Below, piece by piece: positions 19,141-29,424 of a stretch of 60,489 nucleotides of DNA; the stretch's first letter is position 1; each line of letters starts with the position of its first letter. Source of the DNA: Mycolicibacterium flavescens. GTDB lineage: Bacteria > Actinomycetota > Actinomycetes > Mycobacteriales > Mycobacteriaceae. The translations under genes and the position numbers were made by a program. The stretch covers positions 1 to 60,489 of the forward strand of contig NZ_MIHA01000029.1 in assembly GCF_001722335.1 (NCBI RefSeq), given 5' to 3'. The notes under the pieces were generated by a model. That model searched no databases, had not been told where the DNA came from, and saw nothing but the letters and a program-made list of their open reading frames with translations.

Positions 19141-19620
19141 GTGACGGAAAACGACCAGAACTCTGGAGCCGACCAGACGTCTGACGAAGTCACCGTGGAA
19201 ACGACTTCGGTCTTCCGCGCCGACTTCCTCAACGAGCTGGACGCTCCGGCGGCGGCAGGTACCGAAGGCGCCGTCTCCGGCGTCGAGGGCCTCCCGGTCG
19301 GCTCGGCGCTGCTCGTGGTCAAACGCGGACCCAACGCGGGTTCGCGCTTCCTGCTCGACCAGCCGACCACGTCGGCCGGCCGGCACCCCGACAGCGACAT
19401 CTTCCTCGACGACGTCACCGTCAGCCGCCGCCACGCGGAGTTCCGGCTGGAAACCGGCGAGTTCCAGGTCGTCGACGTCGGCAGCCTCAACGGCACCTAC
19501 GTCAACCGGGAACCGGTGGACTCCGCGGTGCTGGCCAACGGCGACGAGGTGCAGATCGGCAAGTTCCGCCTGGTGTTCCTGACCGGCCCCAAGAGCGACG
19601 ACAGCGGTCCAGGCAGCTAG
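19141..19620 (+). CDS. garA: FHA-domain metabolic regulator GarA
   Basis: A 159-residue protein. The N-terminal tail carries the phosphoacceptor motif ETTSVF with T21 and T22, the residues that PknG and PknB phosphorylate in M. tuberculosis. The FHA domain covers about residues 60-145: [19 protein letters not shown] holds the phospho-Thr-binding Arg and Ser, and SLNGTYVN is the conserved closing loop. Unphosphorylated GarA inhibits 2-oxoglutarate dehydrogenase and glutamate dehydrogenase and activates glutamate synthase; phosphorylation makes it bind itself. The GTG start has AGGAG at 19131-19135. It overlaps no gene, but ftsR follows directly. Confidence 0.96.
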   Translation: MTENDQNSGADQTSDEVTVETTSVFRADFLNELDAPAAAGTEGAVSGVEGLPVGSALLVVKRGPNAGSRFLLDQPTTSAGRHPDSDIFLDDVTVSRRHAEFRLETGEFQVVDVGSLNGTYVNREPVDSAVLANGDEVQIGKFRLVFLTGPKSDDSGPGS

Positions 19621-19622
19621 TA

Positions 19623-20360
19623 GTGACAGCCCCCGACACTCCCGCTCTCACTGGGATGTCGATCGGAGCGGTCCTCGATCTGCTGCGACCGGACTTCCCG
19701 GACGTGACCATTTCCAAGATCCGGTTCTTGGAGTCCGAAGGCCTGGTCACCCCTGAGCGCACGGCGTCGGGTTACCGGCGGTTCACCGCCTACGACTGCG
19801 CGCGGCTGCGGTTCATCCTGACCGCGCAGCGCGACCAGTACCTGCCGTTGAAGGTGATCAAGGCGCAGCTCGACGCGCAGCCCGACGGCGAACTGCCGGC
19901 CAGCGGATCCGGTTACGGGGTACCGCGTTTGGTTCCGGTCGGCGCAGACGATCAGCCCGGCCACGAGGTGGCGGCGGTCGCGCCGACGCAGGTGCGGCTC
20001 TCGCGCGAGGACCTGCTCGCCCGCTCCGGTGTGCCCGAGGAACTACTCAACGCGCTGGTGAAGGCCGGAGTCATCACCACCGGACCGGGCGGGTTTTTCG
20101 ACGAGCACTCCGTGGTGATCGCGCAGTGCGCGCGCGCCCTGGCCGACTACGGCGTGGAGCCGCGGCACCTGCGGGCGTTCCGTTCGGCGGCCGATCGGCA
20201 GTCCGACCTGATCGCGCAGATCGCCGGCCCGGTGGTCAAGGCCGGTAAGGCCGGCGCCCGCGACCGCGCCGACGACCTGGCCCGCGAGGTGGCGGCGTTG
20301 GCGATCACCCTGCACACGTCGCTGATCAAGTCGGCTGTGCGCGACGTACTGGATCGCTGA
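19623..20360 (+). CDS. ftsR: MerR-family regulator FtsR-like (Rv1828)
   Basis: A 245-residue regulator with an N-terminal MerR-type winged helix ([20 protein letters not shown], then [20 protein letters not shown] and [13 protein letters not shown]). The C-terminal half ([20 protein letters not shown]) is an effector or dimer domain with no metal-binding Cys. It is nearly identical in recall to Rv1828. Its Corynebacterium orthologue FtsR activates ftsZ. It starts at a GTG two bases after the garA stop, so it is probably cotranscribed with garA. Control of cell division genes is inferred from the orthologue. Confidence 0.92.
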   Translation: MTAPDTPALTGMSIGAVLDLLRPDFPDVTISKIRFLESEGLVTPERTASGYRRFTAYDCARLRFILTAQRDQYLPLKVIKAQLDAQPDGELPASGSGYGVPRLVPVGADDQPGHEVAAVAPTQVRLSREDLLARSGVPEELLNALVKAGVITTGPGGFFDEHSVVIAQCARALADYGVEPRHLRAFRSAADRQSDLIAQIAGPVVKAGKAGARDRADDLAREVAALAITLHTSLIKSAVRDVLDR

Positions 20361-20420
20361 GGATTAGACTCGAAATGGTGACTTTCAGGCTGGCTTCATC
20401 GGTGCGGAGGGCAGACACAT

Positions 20421-20915
20421 ATGGGTGAGGTTCGTGTGGTCGGCATTCGCGTGGAGCAGCCTCAGAATCAGCCGGTCCTGCTGCTGAGGGAATCCAACGG
20501 CGACCGATACCTGCCGATCTGGATCGGCCAGTCCGAGGCCGCCGCGATCGCCCTCGAACAGCAGGGGGTCGAACCGGCGCGTCCGCTCACCCATGATCTG
20601 ATCCGAGATGTCATTGCCGCGCTTGGTCATTCGCTCAAAGAGGTGCGCATCGTCGATCTGCAGGAAGGCACCTTCTACGCCGACCTGATCTTCGACCGCG
20701 ACATCAAGGTCTCGGCGCGGCCGTCGGACTCGGTGGCGATCGCGCTGCGCGTCGGGGTGCCGATCTACGTCGAGGAGGCGGTGCTGGCCGAGGCCGGGCT
20801 GATCATCCCCGACGAGAACGACGACGAGGCCACCGGCGCGGTACGCGAGGACGAGGTGGAGAAGTTCAAGGAGTTCCTCGACAGCGTCTCGCCCGACGAT
20901 TTCAAGGCGACCTGA
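20421..20915 (+). CDS. bifunctional nuclease family protein (DUF151, Rv1829-like)
   Basis: A 164-residue DUF151/BFN domain protein. The family block LRESNGDRYLPIWIGQSEAA is followed by RPLTHDLIRDVIAALG and the acidic SDSVAIALRVGVPIYVEE. Related plant and Thermotoga proteins have RNase/DNase activity, but the role in mycobacteria is not settled. The ATG at 20421 has GGAGGG at 20403-20408. It lies between two MerR-type genes, exactly as Rv1828-Rv1829-Rv1830. Confidence 0.92.
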   Translation: MGEVRVVGIRVEQPQNQPVLLLRESNGDRYLPIWIGQSEAAAIALEQQGVEPARPLTHDLIRDVIAALGHSLKEVRIVDLQEGTFYADLIFDRDIKVSARPSDSVAIALRVGVPIYVEEAVLAEAGLIIPDENDDEATGAVREDEVEKFKEFLDSVSPDDFKAT

Positions 20916-21132
20916 GCGTCGCCTGCCCGTTTGTCACGGATCCGTCTCGTCGGCCTCGACACGCGGGGCGGGTTTTCAGCAACCCCCATCCGGGCAGCCA
21001 TACTTTGGTGGCCGGACCACTGATGAGCAGTCGAAGGCTCGGCGAGAAGCGTATGCTCGACACACTCGGGCTCGGCACATGTGCGCCCAGCAGCTCACAG
21101 TTGCGGGTTCGATCGGCGAGAGGAATCTAGAA

Positions 21133-21765
21133 GTGGGAGACACGCCACGTCAGGAGCAGCTGGATCTCACTGCGGCGAGCGGTCCCGCTGATCCGGATCT
21201 GACGGCGACGGACGCCACCGCAGAGCCCGTGCAAGCCGGGCTCTTCCCCGACAACTCCGTGCCCGACGAACTGGTCGGCTACCGCGGTCCCAGCGCCTGC
21301 CAGATCGCCGGTATCACCTACCGCCAGCTGGACTACTGGGCGCGCACCTCACTGGTGGTGCCGTCGATCCGCAGCGCGGCCGGCTCGGGCAGCCAGCGGC
21401 TGTACTCGTTCAAGGACATCCTGGTCCTCAAAATCGTCAAACGCCTGCTCGACACCGGGATCTCGCTGCACAACATCCGCGTCGCCGTCGACCATCTGCG
21501 CCAGCGCGGGGTGCGGGATCTGGCCAACATCACGCTGTTCTCCGACGGCACCACGGTCTACGAGTGCACCTCCGCCGAAGAGGTCGTCGACCTGCTGCAG
21601 GGCGGCCAGGGCGTGTTCGGCATCGCGGTGTCCGGCGCCATGCGCGAACTGACCGGTGCGATCGCCGACTTCCCCGGTGAGCGCGCCGACGGCGGCGAGT
21701 CGATCGCCACCCCCGAGGACGAGTTGGCGTCGCGGCGCAAGCACCGCGACCGCAAGATCGGCTGA
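21133..21765 (+). CDS. MerR-family regulator, ResR/Rv1830-like
   Basis: About 210 residues: a variable acidic N-terminus, then a MerR winged helix (CQIAGITYRQLDYWARTSLV, SQRLYSFKDILVLKIVKRLL) and a helical dimer region. It corresponds to Rv1830, the regulator linked to antibiotic resilience (resR) in clinical M. tuberculosis. I chose the GTG at 21133 because AGAGGA at 21119-21124 precedes it; an in-frame ATG at 21079 with no ribosome site would add 18 residues. A TATGCT -10-like element at 21052-21057 is consistent with a leader of roughly 70 nt. Confidence 0.9.
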   Translation: MGDTPRQEQLDLTAASGPADPDLTATDATAEPVQAGLFPDNSVPDELVGYRGPSACQIAGITYRQLDYWARTSLVVPSIRSAAGSGSQRLYSFKDILVLKIVKRLLDTGISLHNIRVAVDHLRQRGVRDLANITLFSDGTTVYECTSAEEVVDLLQGGQGVFGIAVSGAMRELTGAIADFPGERADGGESIATPEDELASRRKHRDRKIG

Positions 21766-21837
21766 CACGCCCAGCCGCACGTCGCGCTGAGTGCGACCCC
21801 GCGCGGGTCCGCCGGTAGAATCGGCCACGCATCGCAC

Positions 21838-22042
21838 TTGTGCGGGAGAGTTTCGTGGCGGCCAGTCACGGACGCCGAAGGAGCAACACCTCTCCGTCAA
21901 CCTCTCAGGCACCCCGGACCGCACAAGACCCCGATGCCTCTGGAAAGCGGTGAGCACTCTCACCCGCCCATGGGGAAAGGCGCGTCGCACCGGTGCGGCC
22001 GCCGAATCTCTCAGGCACCCGCACCGGGTCGACGACAGAGGG
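21838..22042 (+). promoter_or_regulatory. tandem glycine riboswitch upstream of gcvP
   Basis: Two consecutive aptamers. The first, 21838-21926, is closed by TTGTGCGG (21838-21845) pairing with CCGCACAA (21919-21926) and carries the conserved GGGAGAG, CCGAAGGAGCAA and CTCTCAGGCACC. The second, about 21937-22042, is closed by CCTCTG (21937-21942) and CAGAGG (22036-22041) and carries GGGGAAAGGCG, CCGAATCTCTCAGGCACC and the terminal GACGACAGAGGGGGAGG. This is the canonical double glycine riboswitch, expected to turn on glycine decarboxylase when glycine is high. It fills the only gap over 300 bases (21766-22084). Confidence 0.93.
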
Positions 22043-22084
22043 GGAGGAACCAGCGGTTTCTGCCCTGACGCGTCTGGAGTCCGA

Positions 22085-24934
22085 GTGTTCGACCACCACC
22101 AGCCCAACTTCGCCGACCGCCACATCGGCCCGGACGCCGACGCGGTCGCGGTCATGCTCAAGACGATCGGCGTCGGTTCCCTCGACGAACTCGCCGAAAA
22201 GGCGCTGCCCGCGGGCATCCTCGACGCGCTGTCGCCCGACTGCGTCGCACCCGGGCTCGATCAGCTGCCCCCGGCGGCCTCCGAGCACGACGCGCTGACC
22301 GAACTGCGCGCGCTCGCCGACACCAACACCGTCGCGGTGTCGATGATCGGGCAGGGCTACTTCGACACGCTCACCCCGCCGGTGCTGCTGCGCAACATCA
22401 TGGAGAACCCGGCCTGGTACACCGCCTACACGCCGTATCAGCCGGAGATCAGCCAGGGCCGGCTCGAGGCGCTGCTGAACTTCCAGACCATGGTCACCGA
22501 CCTGACCGGCCTCGAGGTCGCCAACGCCTCCATGCTCGACGAGGGCACCGCCGCCGCCGAGGCGATGACCTTGATGCAGCGGGCGGTGAAGGGAAACCGG
22601 TCTGCCCGACTGGCAGTTGATGCCGACATCTACCCGCAGACCGCCGCGGTGCTCGCCACCCGCGCCGAACCGCTCGGCATCGAGATCGTCACCGCCGACC
22701 TCACCGCGGGCCTGCCCGACGGCGACTTCTTCGGCGTCATCACCCAGCTGCCCGGCGCCGGCGGTGCCGTCGTCGACTGGAGCGACCTCGTCGCGCAGGC
22801 ACACGAGCGCGGCGCCCTGGTCGCGGTCGGCGCCGACCTGCTCGCGATGACGCTGCTGACCCCGCCCGGCGAGATCGGCGCCGACGTGGCGTTCGGCAGC
22901 ACGCAGAGATTCGGTGTGCCAATGGGATTCGGCGGCCCGCACGCGGGCTATCTGGCCGTGCACGCCAAGCACGCCCGGCAGCTGCCCGGCCGCCTGGTCG
23001 GGGTGTCGCTGGACGCCGACGGCGCCCCGGCGTACCGGCTGGCGCTGCAGACCCGCGAACAGCACATCCGTCGCGACAAGGCGACCAGCAACATCTGCAC
23101 CGCCCAGGTGCTGCTGGCGGTGATGGCCGCGATGTACGCCAGCTACCACGGCGCCGACGGCCTGACCGGCATCGCCGAGCGGGTGCACGGTTGCGCGCGG
23201 GCGATCGCGGCCGGGCTGACCGCGGCCGGGGTGCAGGTCGTGCACCGCGCGTTCTTCGACACCGTGCTGGCCCGGGTGCCGGGCCGGGCGGCGACGGTGC
23301 GCGACGCGGCCAGGGAGCGCGGGATCAACGTCTGGCTGGTCGACGACGACCACGTGTCGGTGTCCTGTGACGAGGCGACCACCGCCGCGCATGTCGAGGC
23401 GGTGCTGGCGGCGTTCTCGGCGGCGCCGGTCGATTCGGATTTCGACGGCCCCCGCATCTCGACGCGCACCTCGGAGTTCCTGACCCATCCGGCGTTCACC
23501 CGCTACCGCACCGAAACCGAGATGATGCGGTACCTGCGGTCGCTGGCCGACAAGGACGTCGCGTTGGACCGCAGCATGATTCCGCTCGGGTCGTGCACGA
23601 TGAAGCTGAACGCGGCCGCCGAGATGGAGCCGATCACGTGGCCCGAGTTCGGCCGCCAGCACCCGTTCGCGCCGTCGTCGGACACCCCGGGCCTGCGCAA
23701 GCTGATCGCCGACCTTCAGACATGGCTGACCGGTATCACCGGTTACGACGCGGTGTCGCTGCAACCCAACGCGGGGTCGCAGGGCGAGTACGCGGGTCTG
23801 CTGGCGATCCAGGCGTATCACGCCGAGCGTGGCGAGCCCGGCCGCGACGTGTGCCTGATCCCGTCGAGCGCGCACGGCACCAACGCGGCGTCGGCGGCGC
23901 TGGCCGGGATGCGGGTCGTGGTCGTGGGTTGCCGGGAGAACGGTGACGTCGATCTCGACGACCTGCGGGCCAAGGTGAGCGAGCACGCCGAGCGGCTGTC
24001 GGCGTTGATGATCACCTACCCGTCCACGCACGGGGTGTACGAGCACGACATCGCCGACATCTGCGCGGCCGTGCACGACGTCGGCGGTCAGGTCTACGTG
24101 GACGGCGCGAACCTCAACGCGCTCGTCGGCCTGGCCCGGCCCGGCCGGTTCGGCGGCGACGTCAGCCACCTCAACCTGCACAAGACGTTCTGCATCCCAC
24201 ACGGCGGCGGCGGGCCCGGGGTCGGCCCGGTCGCGGTGCGCGCACACCTGGCGAAGTACCTGCCGGGCCACCCGCTGGCCGGCGAGCTCTCCGACGAGCG
24301 CACGGTCTCGGCGGCGCCCTACGGTTCGGCGTCGATCCTGCCGATCACCTGGGCCTACATCCGGATGATGGGCGCCGGCGGGTTGCGGGCGGCGTCGCTG
24401 ACGGCGATCGCGTCGGCCAACTACATCGCCCGCCGGCTCGACGAGTACTACCCGGTGCTCTACACCGGCGAGAACGGCATGGTCGCCCACGAGTGCATCC
24501 TCGACCTGCGGACCATCACCAAGCAGACCGGCGTCACCGTCGACGATGTGGCGAAGCGGTTGGCGGACTACGGTTTCCACGCGCCGACGATGAGCTTCCC
24601 GGTCGCGGGCACGCTGATGGTGGAGCCGACCGAGAGCGAGAGTATCGCCGAGGTCGACGCGTTTTGCGAAGCGATGATCGCGATCCGCGCTGAGATCGAC
24701 AAGGTCGGCGACGGTACCTGGCCCGCCGAGGACAACCCGTTGCGCAACGCGCCGCACACCGCCGAGTGCCTGCTGGTCGACGACTGGAATCACCCGTACA
24801 CCCGCGAGCAGGCGGCCTATCCGCTGGGCAAGAACTACCGGCCGAAGGTGTGGCCGCCGGTGCGCCGCATCGACGGTGCGTACGGCGACCGTAACCTGGT
24901 GTGCTCCTGCCCGCCGGTTGAGGCCTTCGCCTGA
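22085..24934 (+). CDS. gcvP: glycine dehydrogenase (decarboxylating), P protein
   Basis: A 949-residue PLP enzyme, the full-length single-chain P protein; in M. tuberculosis it is called gcvB (Rv1832). It decarboxylates glycine and transfers the aminomethyl group to the lipoyl arm of GcvH. The PLP lysine is K700 in [18 protein letters not shown]. The N-terminal half begins [17 protein letters not shown], and the family block [17 protein letters not shown] is near residue 500. The GTG start has GGAG at 22076-22079. A tandem glycine riboswitch lies directly upstream, so expression should follow intracellular glycine. Confidence 0.97.
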   Translation: MFDHHQPNFADRHIGPDADAVAVMLKTIGVGSLDELAEKALPAGILDALSPDCVAPGLDQLPPAASEHDALTELRALADTNTVAVSMIGQGYFDTLTPPVLLRNIMENPAWYTAYTPYQPEISQGRLEALLNFQTMVTDLTGLEVANASMLDEGTAAAEAMTLMQRAVKGNRSARLAVDADIYPQTAAVLATRAEPLGIEIVTADLTAGLPDGDFFGVITQLPGAGGAVVDWSDLVAQAHERGALVAVGADLLAMTLLTPPGEIGADVAFGSTQRFGVPMGFGGPHAGYLAVHAKHARQLPGRLVGVSLDADGAPAYRLALQTREQHIRRDKATSNICTAQVLLAVMAAMYASYHGADGLTGIAERVHGCARAIAAGLTAAGVQVVHRAFFDTVLARVPGRAATVRDAARERGINVWLVDDDHVSVSCDEATTAAHVEAVLAAFSAAPVDSDFDGPRISTRTSEFLTHPAFTRYRTETEMMRYLRSLADKDVALDRSMIPLGSCTMKLNAAAEMEPITWPEFGRQHPFAPSSDTPGLRKLIADLQTWLTGITGYDAVSLQPNAGSQGEYAGLLAIQAYHAERGEPGRDVCLIPSSAHGTNAASAALAGMRVVVVGCRENGDVDLDDLRAKVSEHAERLSALMITYPSTHGVYEHDIADICAAVHDVGGQVYVDGANLNALVGLARPGRFGGDVSHLNLHKTFCIPHGGGGPGVGPVAVRAHLAKYLPGHPLAGELSDERTVSAAPYGSASILPITWAYIRMMGAGGLRAASLTAIASANYIARRLDEYYPVLYTGENGMVAHECILDLRTITKQTGVTVDDVAKRLADYGFHAPTMSFPVAGTLMVEPTESESIAEVDAFCEAMIAIRAEIDKVGDGTWPAEDNPLRNAPHTAECLLVDDWNHPYTREQAAYPLGKNYRPKVWPPVRRIDGAYGDRNLVCSCPPVEAFA

Positions 24935-24956
24935 CAGGCTTCTTCAGGACGAGCCC

Positions 24957-24987
24957 CGCCGAGTGTGGGGTCGACGCACGCTCGGCG
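24957..24987. terminator. possible bidirectional hairpin between gcvP and Rv1836c-like gene
   Basis: CGCCGAGTGTG at 24957-24967 and CGCACGCTCGGCG at 24975-24987 can form an imperfect stem of about ten pairs between two convergent genes. No U tract follows, which is usual for mycobacterial terminators. Confidence 0.4.
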
Positions 24988-25026
24988 GCCAAATCGCGTG
25001 CGGGTAACCCACGTTCGGCGCGAAGA

Positions 25027-27120
25027 TCAGCCGATGAAGTCGGCGATCGCGCCGGTCAACTCCGGTGAGTCCGAGGTGGCCAGGTTCTGGTAGCGGCCGC
25101 CGGTGATCTCGGCGACGGCCTCCCAGGTGGCGCGGTCGGCGTCGGGACCGAAGTCGATCACGTTGACCGCCACCGGCCTGGCCTCGTCGAACGCACCGCG
25201 CACGTACTGCTGCAGCCCGTCGCCGTCGAGGCTCCGGTCGGTGTGCGGGCCGGTGGTGATCACCAGGATCGAGTTCGGCTGCCCCGGACGGTAATTGGCC
25301 ATCGCCTCGGTGTAGACCAGCCGCAGCGTGGTGAACGACACCGCACCGCCGCCGGAAGCCGTCTGCCCGTCGAGCACCGACGTGAGCGCCTCCGACCGCG
25401 GCCGGCCGTTGACCTGGTCGGTCAGCGGTCCGGTGCTGATCTCGGATCGGCCAGCGGTGCCGTCGAACGTCCACAAGCCGACCGCCGCCGAGGGGGGCAG
25501 CGCCTGCAGCCGGGCGTTGAGCGCCGCGACGACGTTGGCCAGCCGGCTGCGGCCGCCCTCGTCGGCGGGCATCGACTGGTCGAGCATGATCGTCACCGCC
25601 GGGTTGGCCGCCGGCGCGGTCAGCGCGCTGGCCAGCTGCGCCCGCAGCTCACCGTCGCCGACCGACAGCGGCGCCGGCACCGGCGCGAAGTCGGTGACGT
25701 CGCTCTGCGGCGGCGCGACTCCTTCGACGCGGAACCCGGCGTTGGCCAGTTCGGCCAGCTGTTCGGGTTTACGCATGAACCGGGCGAACTCGCTGGCCGC
25801 GGTCTTCTGTTCCTGCGACAGCCCCTCACTGGACACCAGCACGGTCGGGTAGTCCGCCGTCGGCGTCGGCCCGGGCGGCAGCCACGACGCCAGTTGCCCG
25901 GCGTCAGCCCCCTGGGCGCCCCGCTGGAACAGCTGCTGCTCGGTGGTGACGACGGCGTGCACCGGGGCCGCCGCCGGATCGGGCGCGTTCAGCAGCGCGT
26001 CCATCGCGGTGGCGGCCTTCTTGTCGGGAAGCTCGGGTTGCCCGGCCACCAGTGTGTTGACCGCGCCGGTGCCGTCGGCGGCCGAGCGGCCCGCCGGGGC
26101 CGACGCGGCGGCCACCGCTTCGGCGGCCAGATAGGACGCATCGCTGTCACCGCTCATCGGCAGCGCGAGCCGCAGCGACCCCCACCCCGGTAGGTTCAGC
26201 GCCTCCAGTGACGTCGGGTTGGTCTGCAGGGCCGGCAGTGTCGACCAGTTCTGTTGCGCCATCGCGTTCTTCAGCTGCGGTCGCATGGCAAGCAGCACCG
26301 GGGAGGTCACCAGGGACCGGCTGTCGATCACCGTCTCGGCGCCGGTCGACGCCTCGAGGCGGGCGGCGGAGACCGAGCTGCCCGGAATCCACAGCGCCGG
26401 TCGTTCACCGAGTTCGCCCGGCCACTGACCGACGAACCCGTTGACCACCTGATCGGATTCGGCGGGGGTGACGCCGATCTTGACGCAGCGGTCGCCGACC
26501 GGTGCGGCGGTGTCGTTGTACTGCTGGGCCAGCGTCTGAATCGGCGCGGCGATGTTCGGGTCGGCGACCACCGCGACGGTCAGATCGCCGTCAACGCACC
26601 GGGCGGCGTCGGCGTCGCTGCGGCTGGACAGCGCGTCACCGACGAAGCGCCACACGATCACCGCGCCGACCACGACAACCACCGCGACCAGCGCGGCGAT
26701 CACGCCGACGCTCACGCCACGCCGGCCCGCGGTCACCGCGCGGTGGCTGCCGGTCCATTCACCGCCCTCCCACTCGCCGCTGTGCTGCGGACCCGAGCGC
26801 GGCGGCACCCGGGGCGGGGGAGTGACGCCGCCGGGTTGCGGCTCGCCGACCTCGGGTGGCTCGTCCCCGTACTCGTCAGAGGCGCCGTAGTCGTCCGGGT
26901 CGCCGTAATCGTCCGGGTCGCTGTAGTCGCCGACGTCGGGATAGTCGCCGTAGTCCGGGCCGTCGGGTTCCGGGTCGTCGAACTGCCGGCGCCCGGGAGC
27001 GTCCGACCCGCCGAAGTGACCGAAGCGCTCGGTCGCGGATTCGTCGTGCTGACCGCCGAGATCCGACCCCGCCGAGTCCTGGGGTTCGTCCTCGGGGTCC
27101 GGTTTACTGTGCCTGCCCAC
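25027..27120 (-). CDS. substrate-binding and VWA domain membrane protein (Rv1836c-like)
   Basis: A 697-residue protein. Residues 1-125 are acidic and disordered (repeated DDYGDPDDYG), followed by one membrane helix at about 137-160 (VSVGVIAALVAVVVVVGAVI). Residues about 180-490 resemble an extracellular solute-binding fold (CVDGDLTVAVVADPNIAAPI). A C-terminal VWA domain starts near 520 (PAVTIMLDQSMPADEGG). Its metal site is altered: DQSMP replaces DxSxS and the later TDG is TTGPHTD. It corresponds to Rv1836c. It is presumably anchored facing outward. Function unknown. Confidence 0.87.
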   Translation of the reverse strand: MGRHSKPDPEDEPQDSAGSDLGGQHDESATERFGHFGGSDAPGRRQFDDPEPDGPDYGDYPDVGDYSDPDDYGDPDDYGASDEYGDEPPEVGEPQPGGVTPPPRVPPRSGPQHSGEWEGGEWTGSHRAVTAGRRGVSVGVIAALVAVVVVVGAVIVWRFVGDALSSRSDADAARCVDGDLTVAVVADPNIAAPIQTLAQQYNDTAAPVGDRCVKIGVTPAESDQVVNGFVGQWPGELGERPALWIPGSSVSAARLEASTGAETVIDSRSLVTSPVLLAMRPQLKNAMAQQNWSTLPALQTNPTSLEALNLPGWGSLRLALPMSGDSDASYLAAEAVAAASAPAGRSAADGTGAVNTLVAGQPELPDKKAATAMDALLNAPDPAAAPVHAVVTTEQQLFQRGAQGADAGQLASWLPPGPTPTADYPTVLVSSEGLSQEQKTAASEFARFMRKPEQLAELANAGFRVEGVAPPQSDVTDFAPVPAPLSVGDGELRAQLASALTAPAANPAVTIMLDQSMPADEGGRSRLANVVAALNARLQALPPSAAVGLWTFDGTAGRSEISTGPLTDQVNGRPRSEALTSVLDGQTASGGGAVSFTTLRLVYTEAMANYRPGQPNSILVITTGPHTDRSLDGDGLQQYVRGAFDEARPVAVNVIDFGPDADRATWEAVAEITGGRYQNLATSDSPELTGAIADFIG

Positions 27121-27156
27121 TTCCGCCCTTACTCGCGACGCCGACCGGTCACCGGA

Positions 27157-29379
27157 TCACGCACCCCCGTTGGCAGCCTTATATTCACGCCGGCGGCGGT
27201 GCAGGATCGGTTCGGTGTAGCCGTTGGGTTGTTCGGCGCCGGACAGGATCAGCTCCTGCGCGGCCTGAAACGCGATGTTGTGGTCCGGATCCGTTGCCAT
27301 CGGCCGGAATTCGGGATCCTTCTCGTTCTGCTGGTCGACAACCGAGGCCATCCGCTTGAGACTGGCCACCACGTCGTCGGGGGTGATCACCCCGTGGCGC
27401 AGCCAGTTCGCCAGCAGCTGGCTCGAAATACGTAGCGTGGCACGGTCTTCCATCAACGCGATGTTGTGGATGTCGGGCACCTTCGAGCAGCCGACACCGG
27501 CATCGATCCAGCGCACCACGTATCCGAGGATCGACTGGCAGTTGTTGTCGACCTCTTCGCGGATCTCCTCAGGCGCCCAGGCCAGTTCCTTGGCCAGCGG
27601 GACAGTCAGCAGTTGCTCGATGCTGGCGCGCCGCTTGCCTTCCAGTTCCTTGTGCACCGCGTACACATCCACCTCGTGGTAGTGCATCGCGTGCAGGGTG
27701 GCCGCCGTCGGGGACGGCACCCACGCGGTCGTCGCACCCGCCTTGGGCTGTCCGATCTTCTGCTCGACCATGTCGGCCATCAGGTCGGTCATCGCCCACA
27801 TGCCCTTGCCGATCTGGGCGCGCCCGGAGAAGCCCGTCGCCAGACCGATGTCGACGTTCTGGTCCTCGTAGGCCTTGATCCAGTCGGTGCCCTTCATCGC
27901 ACCCTTGCGGATCATCGGCCCGGCTTCCATCGAGGTGTGGATCTCGTCGCCGGTGCGGTCCAGGAACCCGGTGTTGATGAACACGACGCGGTCGGCGGCG
28001 GCCTTGATGCAGGCCTTGAGGTTGACGGTGGTGCGCCGCTCCTCGTCCATGATGCCGACCTTGAGCGTGTTGGCCGGCAGGCCGAGCACGTCCTCGACGC
28101 GGCTGAACAGCTCGACGGTGAAGGCGACCTCTTCGGGGCCGTGCATCTTCGGCTTGACGATGTAGACCGACCCGGTGCGGCTGTTGACCAGGGGACCGTT
28201 GCCGTCCCCGGACTTCAGGCCGTGTATCGCGGCCAGGCTGGTGAACAGCGCGTCCTGGATGCCCTCGAAAACCTCGACCTCGTTGCCGTTGCCGTCGGTT
28301 CTGACGATCGCGTCGTTGGTCATCAGGTGGCCGACGTTGCGCACGAACAGCAGGCTGCGCCCGGGCAGGGTCAGCTCGCTAGGCCCGTCAGGGCCCGGAT
28401 TCGGCCGAGTGTAGGTGCGGTCCTCGTTGAGCCGGCGGGTGAAGGTCTTGCCGCCCTTGGTCACCTCTTCGGTGAGGTCGCCGCGGTTGAGGCCGAGCCA
28501 GTTGCGGTAGCCGAGCACCTTGTCCTCGGCGTCGACGGCGGCCACGGAGTCCTCGAAGTCCATGATCGTGGTGATCGCCGACTCCAGCACGACGTCCTTG
28601 ATGCCCGCGGCGTCGGTCGACCCGACGGGCGACTCGGGGTCGACGAGGATCTCGGTGTGCAGGCCGTTGGTGCGCAACAGCACCGACCACTGCGGTGAAC
28701 CGAGCTCGCCGGAGTAGCCGACGAACTGCTCGGGGGCCGCGAGTCCGACCGAGTTGCCGTCGCCGACGTCGACGAGCAACTGGCCGTCGTCGATGCGCAG
28801 ACCCGTCGCGTCGCTCCAGGAGCCGGCGGCCAGCGGTGCGGAGGTGTCGAGGAACCGGCGGGCGTAGGCGATGACCTTGTCGCCGCGGACCTTGTTGTAG
28901 CTCGAACCCTTCTCGGCGCCGTCGTCTTCGGAGATGACGTCGGTGCCGTAGAGCGCGTCGTACAGCGAGCCCCAGCGGGCGTTGGCGGCGTTGAGCGCGA
29001 ACCGGGCGTTGAGGATCGGCACCACGAGCTGCGGGCCGGCGGTGGTGGTGATCTCGTCGTCGACGCCGGTGGTGCCGATGGTGAAATCGTCCGGTTCGGG
29101 CTGCAGGTAACCGATCTCGGTGAGGAAGGCCTTGTACGCCTCGGCATCCAGCGGCTCGATGACCCGCTGCCGGTGCCACTTGTCGATGCGGGCCTGGATG
29201 TCGTCGCGCTTGGCCAGCAGCTCCTCGTTCTTCGGCGTGAGGTCGGCGACGACCTTGTCCACACCGGACCAGAACGTGTCGGGATCGATGTCGGTGCCCG
29301 GCAACGCCTCGTCGTTGATGAAGTCGTACAACACCTGGGCCACGCGCAGGTTACCCACCGTCACGCGATCGGTCATCAT
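27157..29379 (-). CDS. glcB: malate synthase G
   Basis: A 740-residue monomeric malate synthase G, condensing glyoxylate with acetyl-CoA in the glyoxylate shunt. It is highly similar in recall to M. tuberculosis GlcB (741 residues). The catalytic Arg lies in [11 protein letters not shown] (R347), with the Mg2+ ligands in the following [11 protein letters not shown] block and the long conserved [20 protein letters not shown]. Two Met codons open the frame; the second (29376) gives the usual MTDRV start, preceded by GGGAGGAATG on the minus strand. It stands between Rv1836c-like and a conserved actinobacterial gene. Confidence 0.97.
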   Translation of the reverse strand: MMTDRVTVGNLRVAQVLYDFINDEALPGTDIDPDTFWSGVDKVVADLTPKNEELLAKRDDIQARIDKWHRQRVIEPLDAEAYKAFLTEIGYLQPEPDDFTIGTTGVDDEITTTAGPQLVVPILNARFALNAANARWGSLYDALYGTDVISEDDGAEKGSSYNKVRGDKVIAYARRFLDTSAPLAAGSWSDATGLRIDDGQLLVDVGDGNSVGLAAPEQFVGYSGELGSPQWSVLLRTNGLHTEILVDPESPVGSTDAAGIKDVVLESAITTIMDFEDSVAAVDAEDKVLGYRNWLGLNRGDLTEEVTKGGKTFTRRLNEDRTYTRPNPGPDGPSELTLPGRSLLFVRNVGHLMTNDAIVRTDGNGNEVEVFEGIQDALFTSLAAIHGLKSGDGNGPLVNSRTGSVYIVKPKMHGPEEVAFTVELFSRVEDVLGLPANTLKVGIMDEERRTTVNLKACIKAAADRVVFINTGFLDRTGDEIHTSMEAGPMIRKGAMKGTDWIKAYEDQNVDIGLATGFSGRAQIGKGMWAMTDLMADMVEQKIGQPKAGATTAWVPSPTAATLHAMHYHEVDVYAVHKELEGKRRASIEQLLTVPLAKELAWAPEEIREEVDNNCQSILGYVVRWIDAGVGCSKVPDIHNIALMEDRATLRISSQLLANWLRHGVITPDDVVASLKRMASVVDQQNEKDPEFRPMATDPDHNIAFQAAQELILSGAEQPNGYTEPILHRRRREYKAANGGA

Positions 29380-29424
29380 TCCTCCCTTGGACTGTCGATC
29401 CAGCTTACCCAGCGGTAACCGGCC

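Noticed and set aside
21905..24793. A 962-codon minus-strand frame over gcvP
   Set aside because: It mirrors the gcvP codons; the plus strand is certain from the PLP-lysine motif and the riboswitch.
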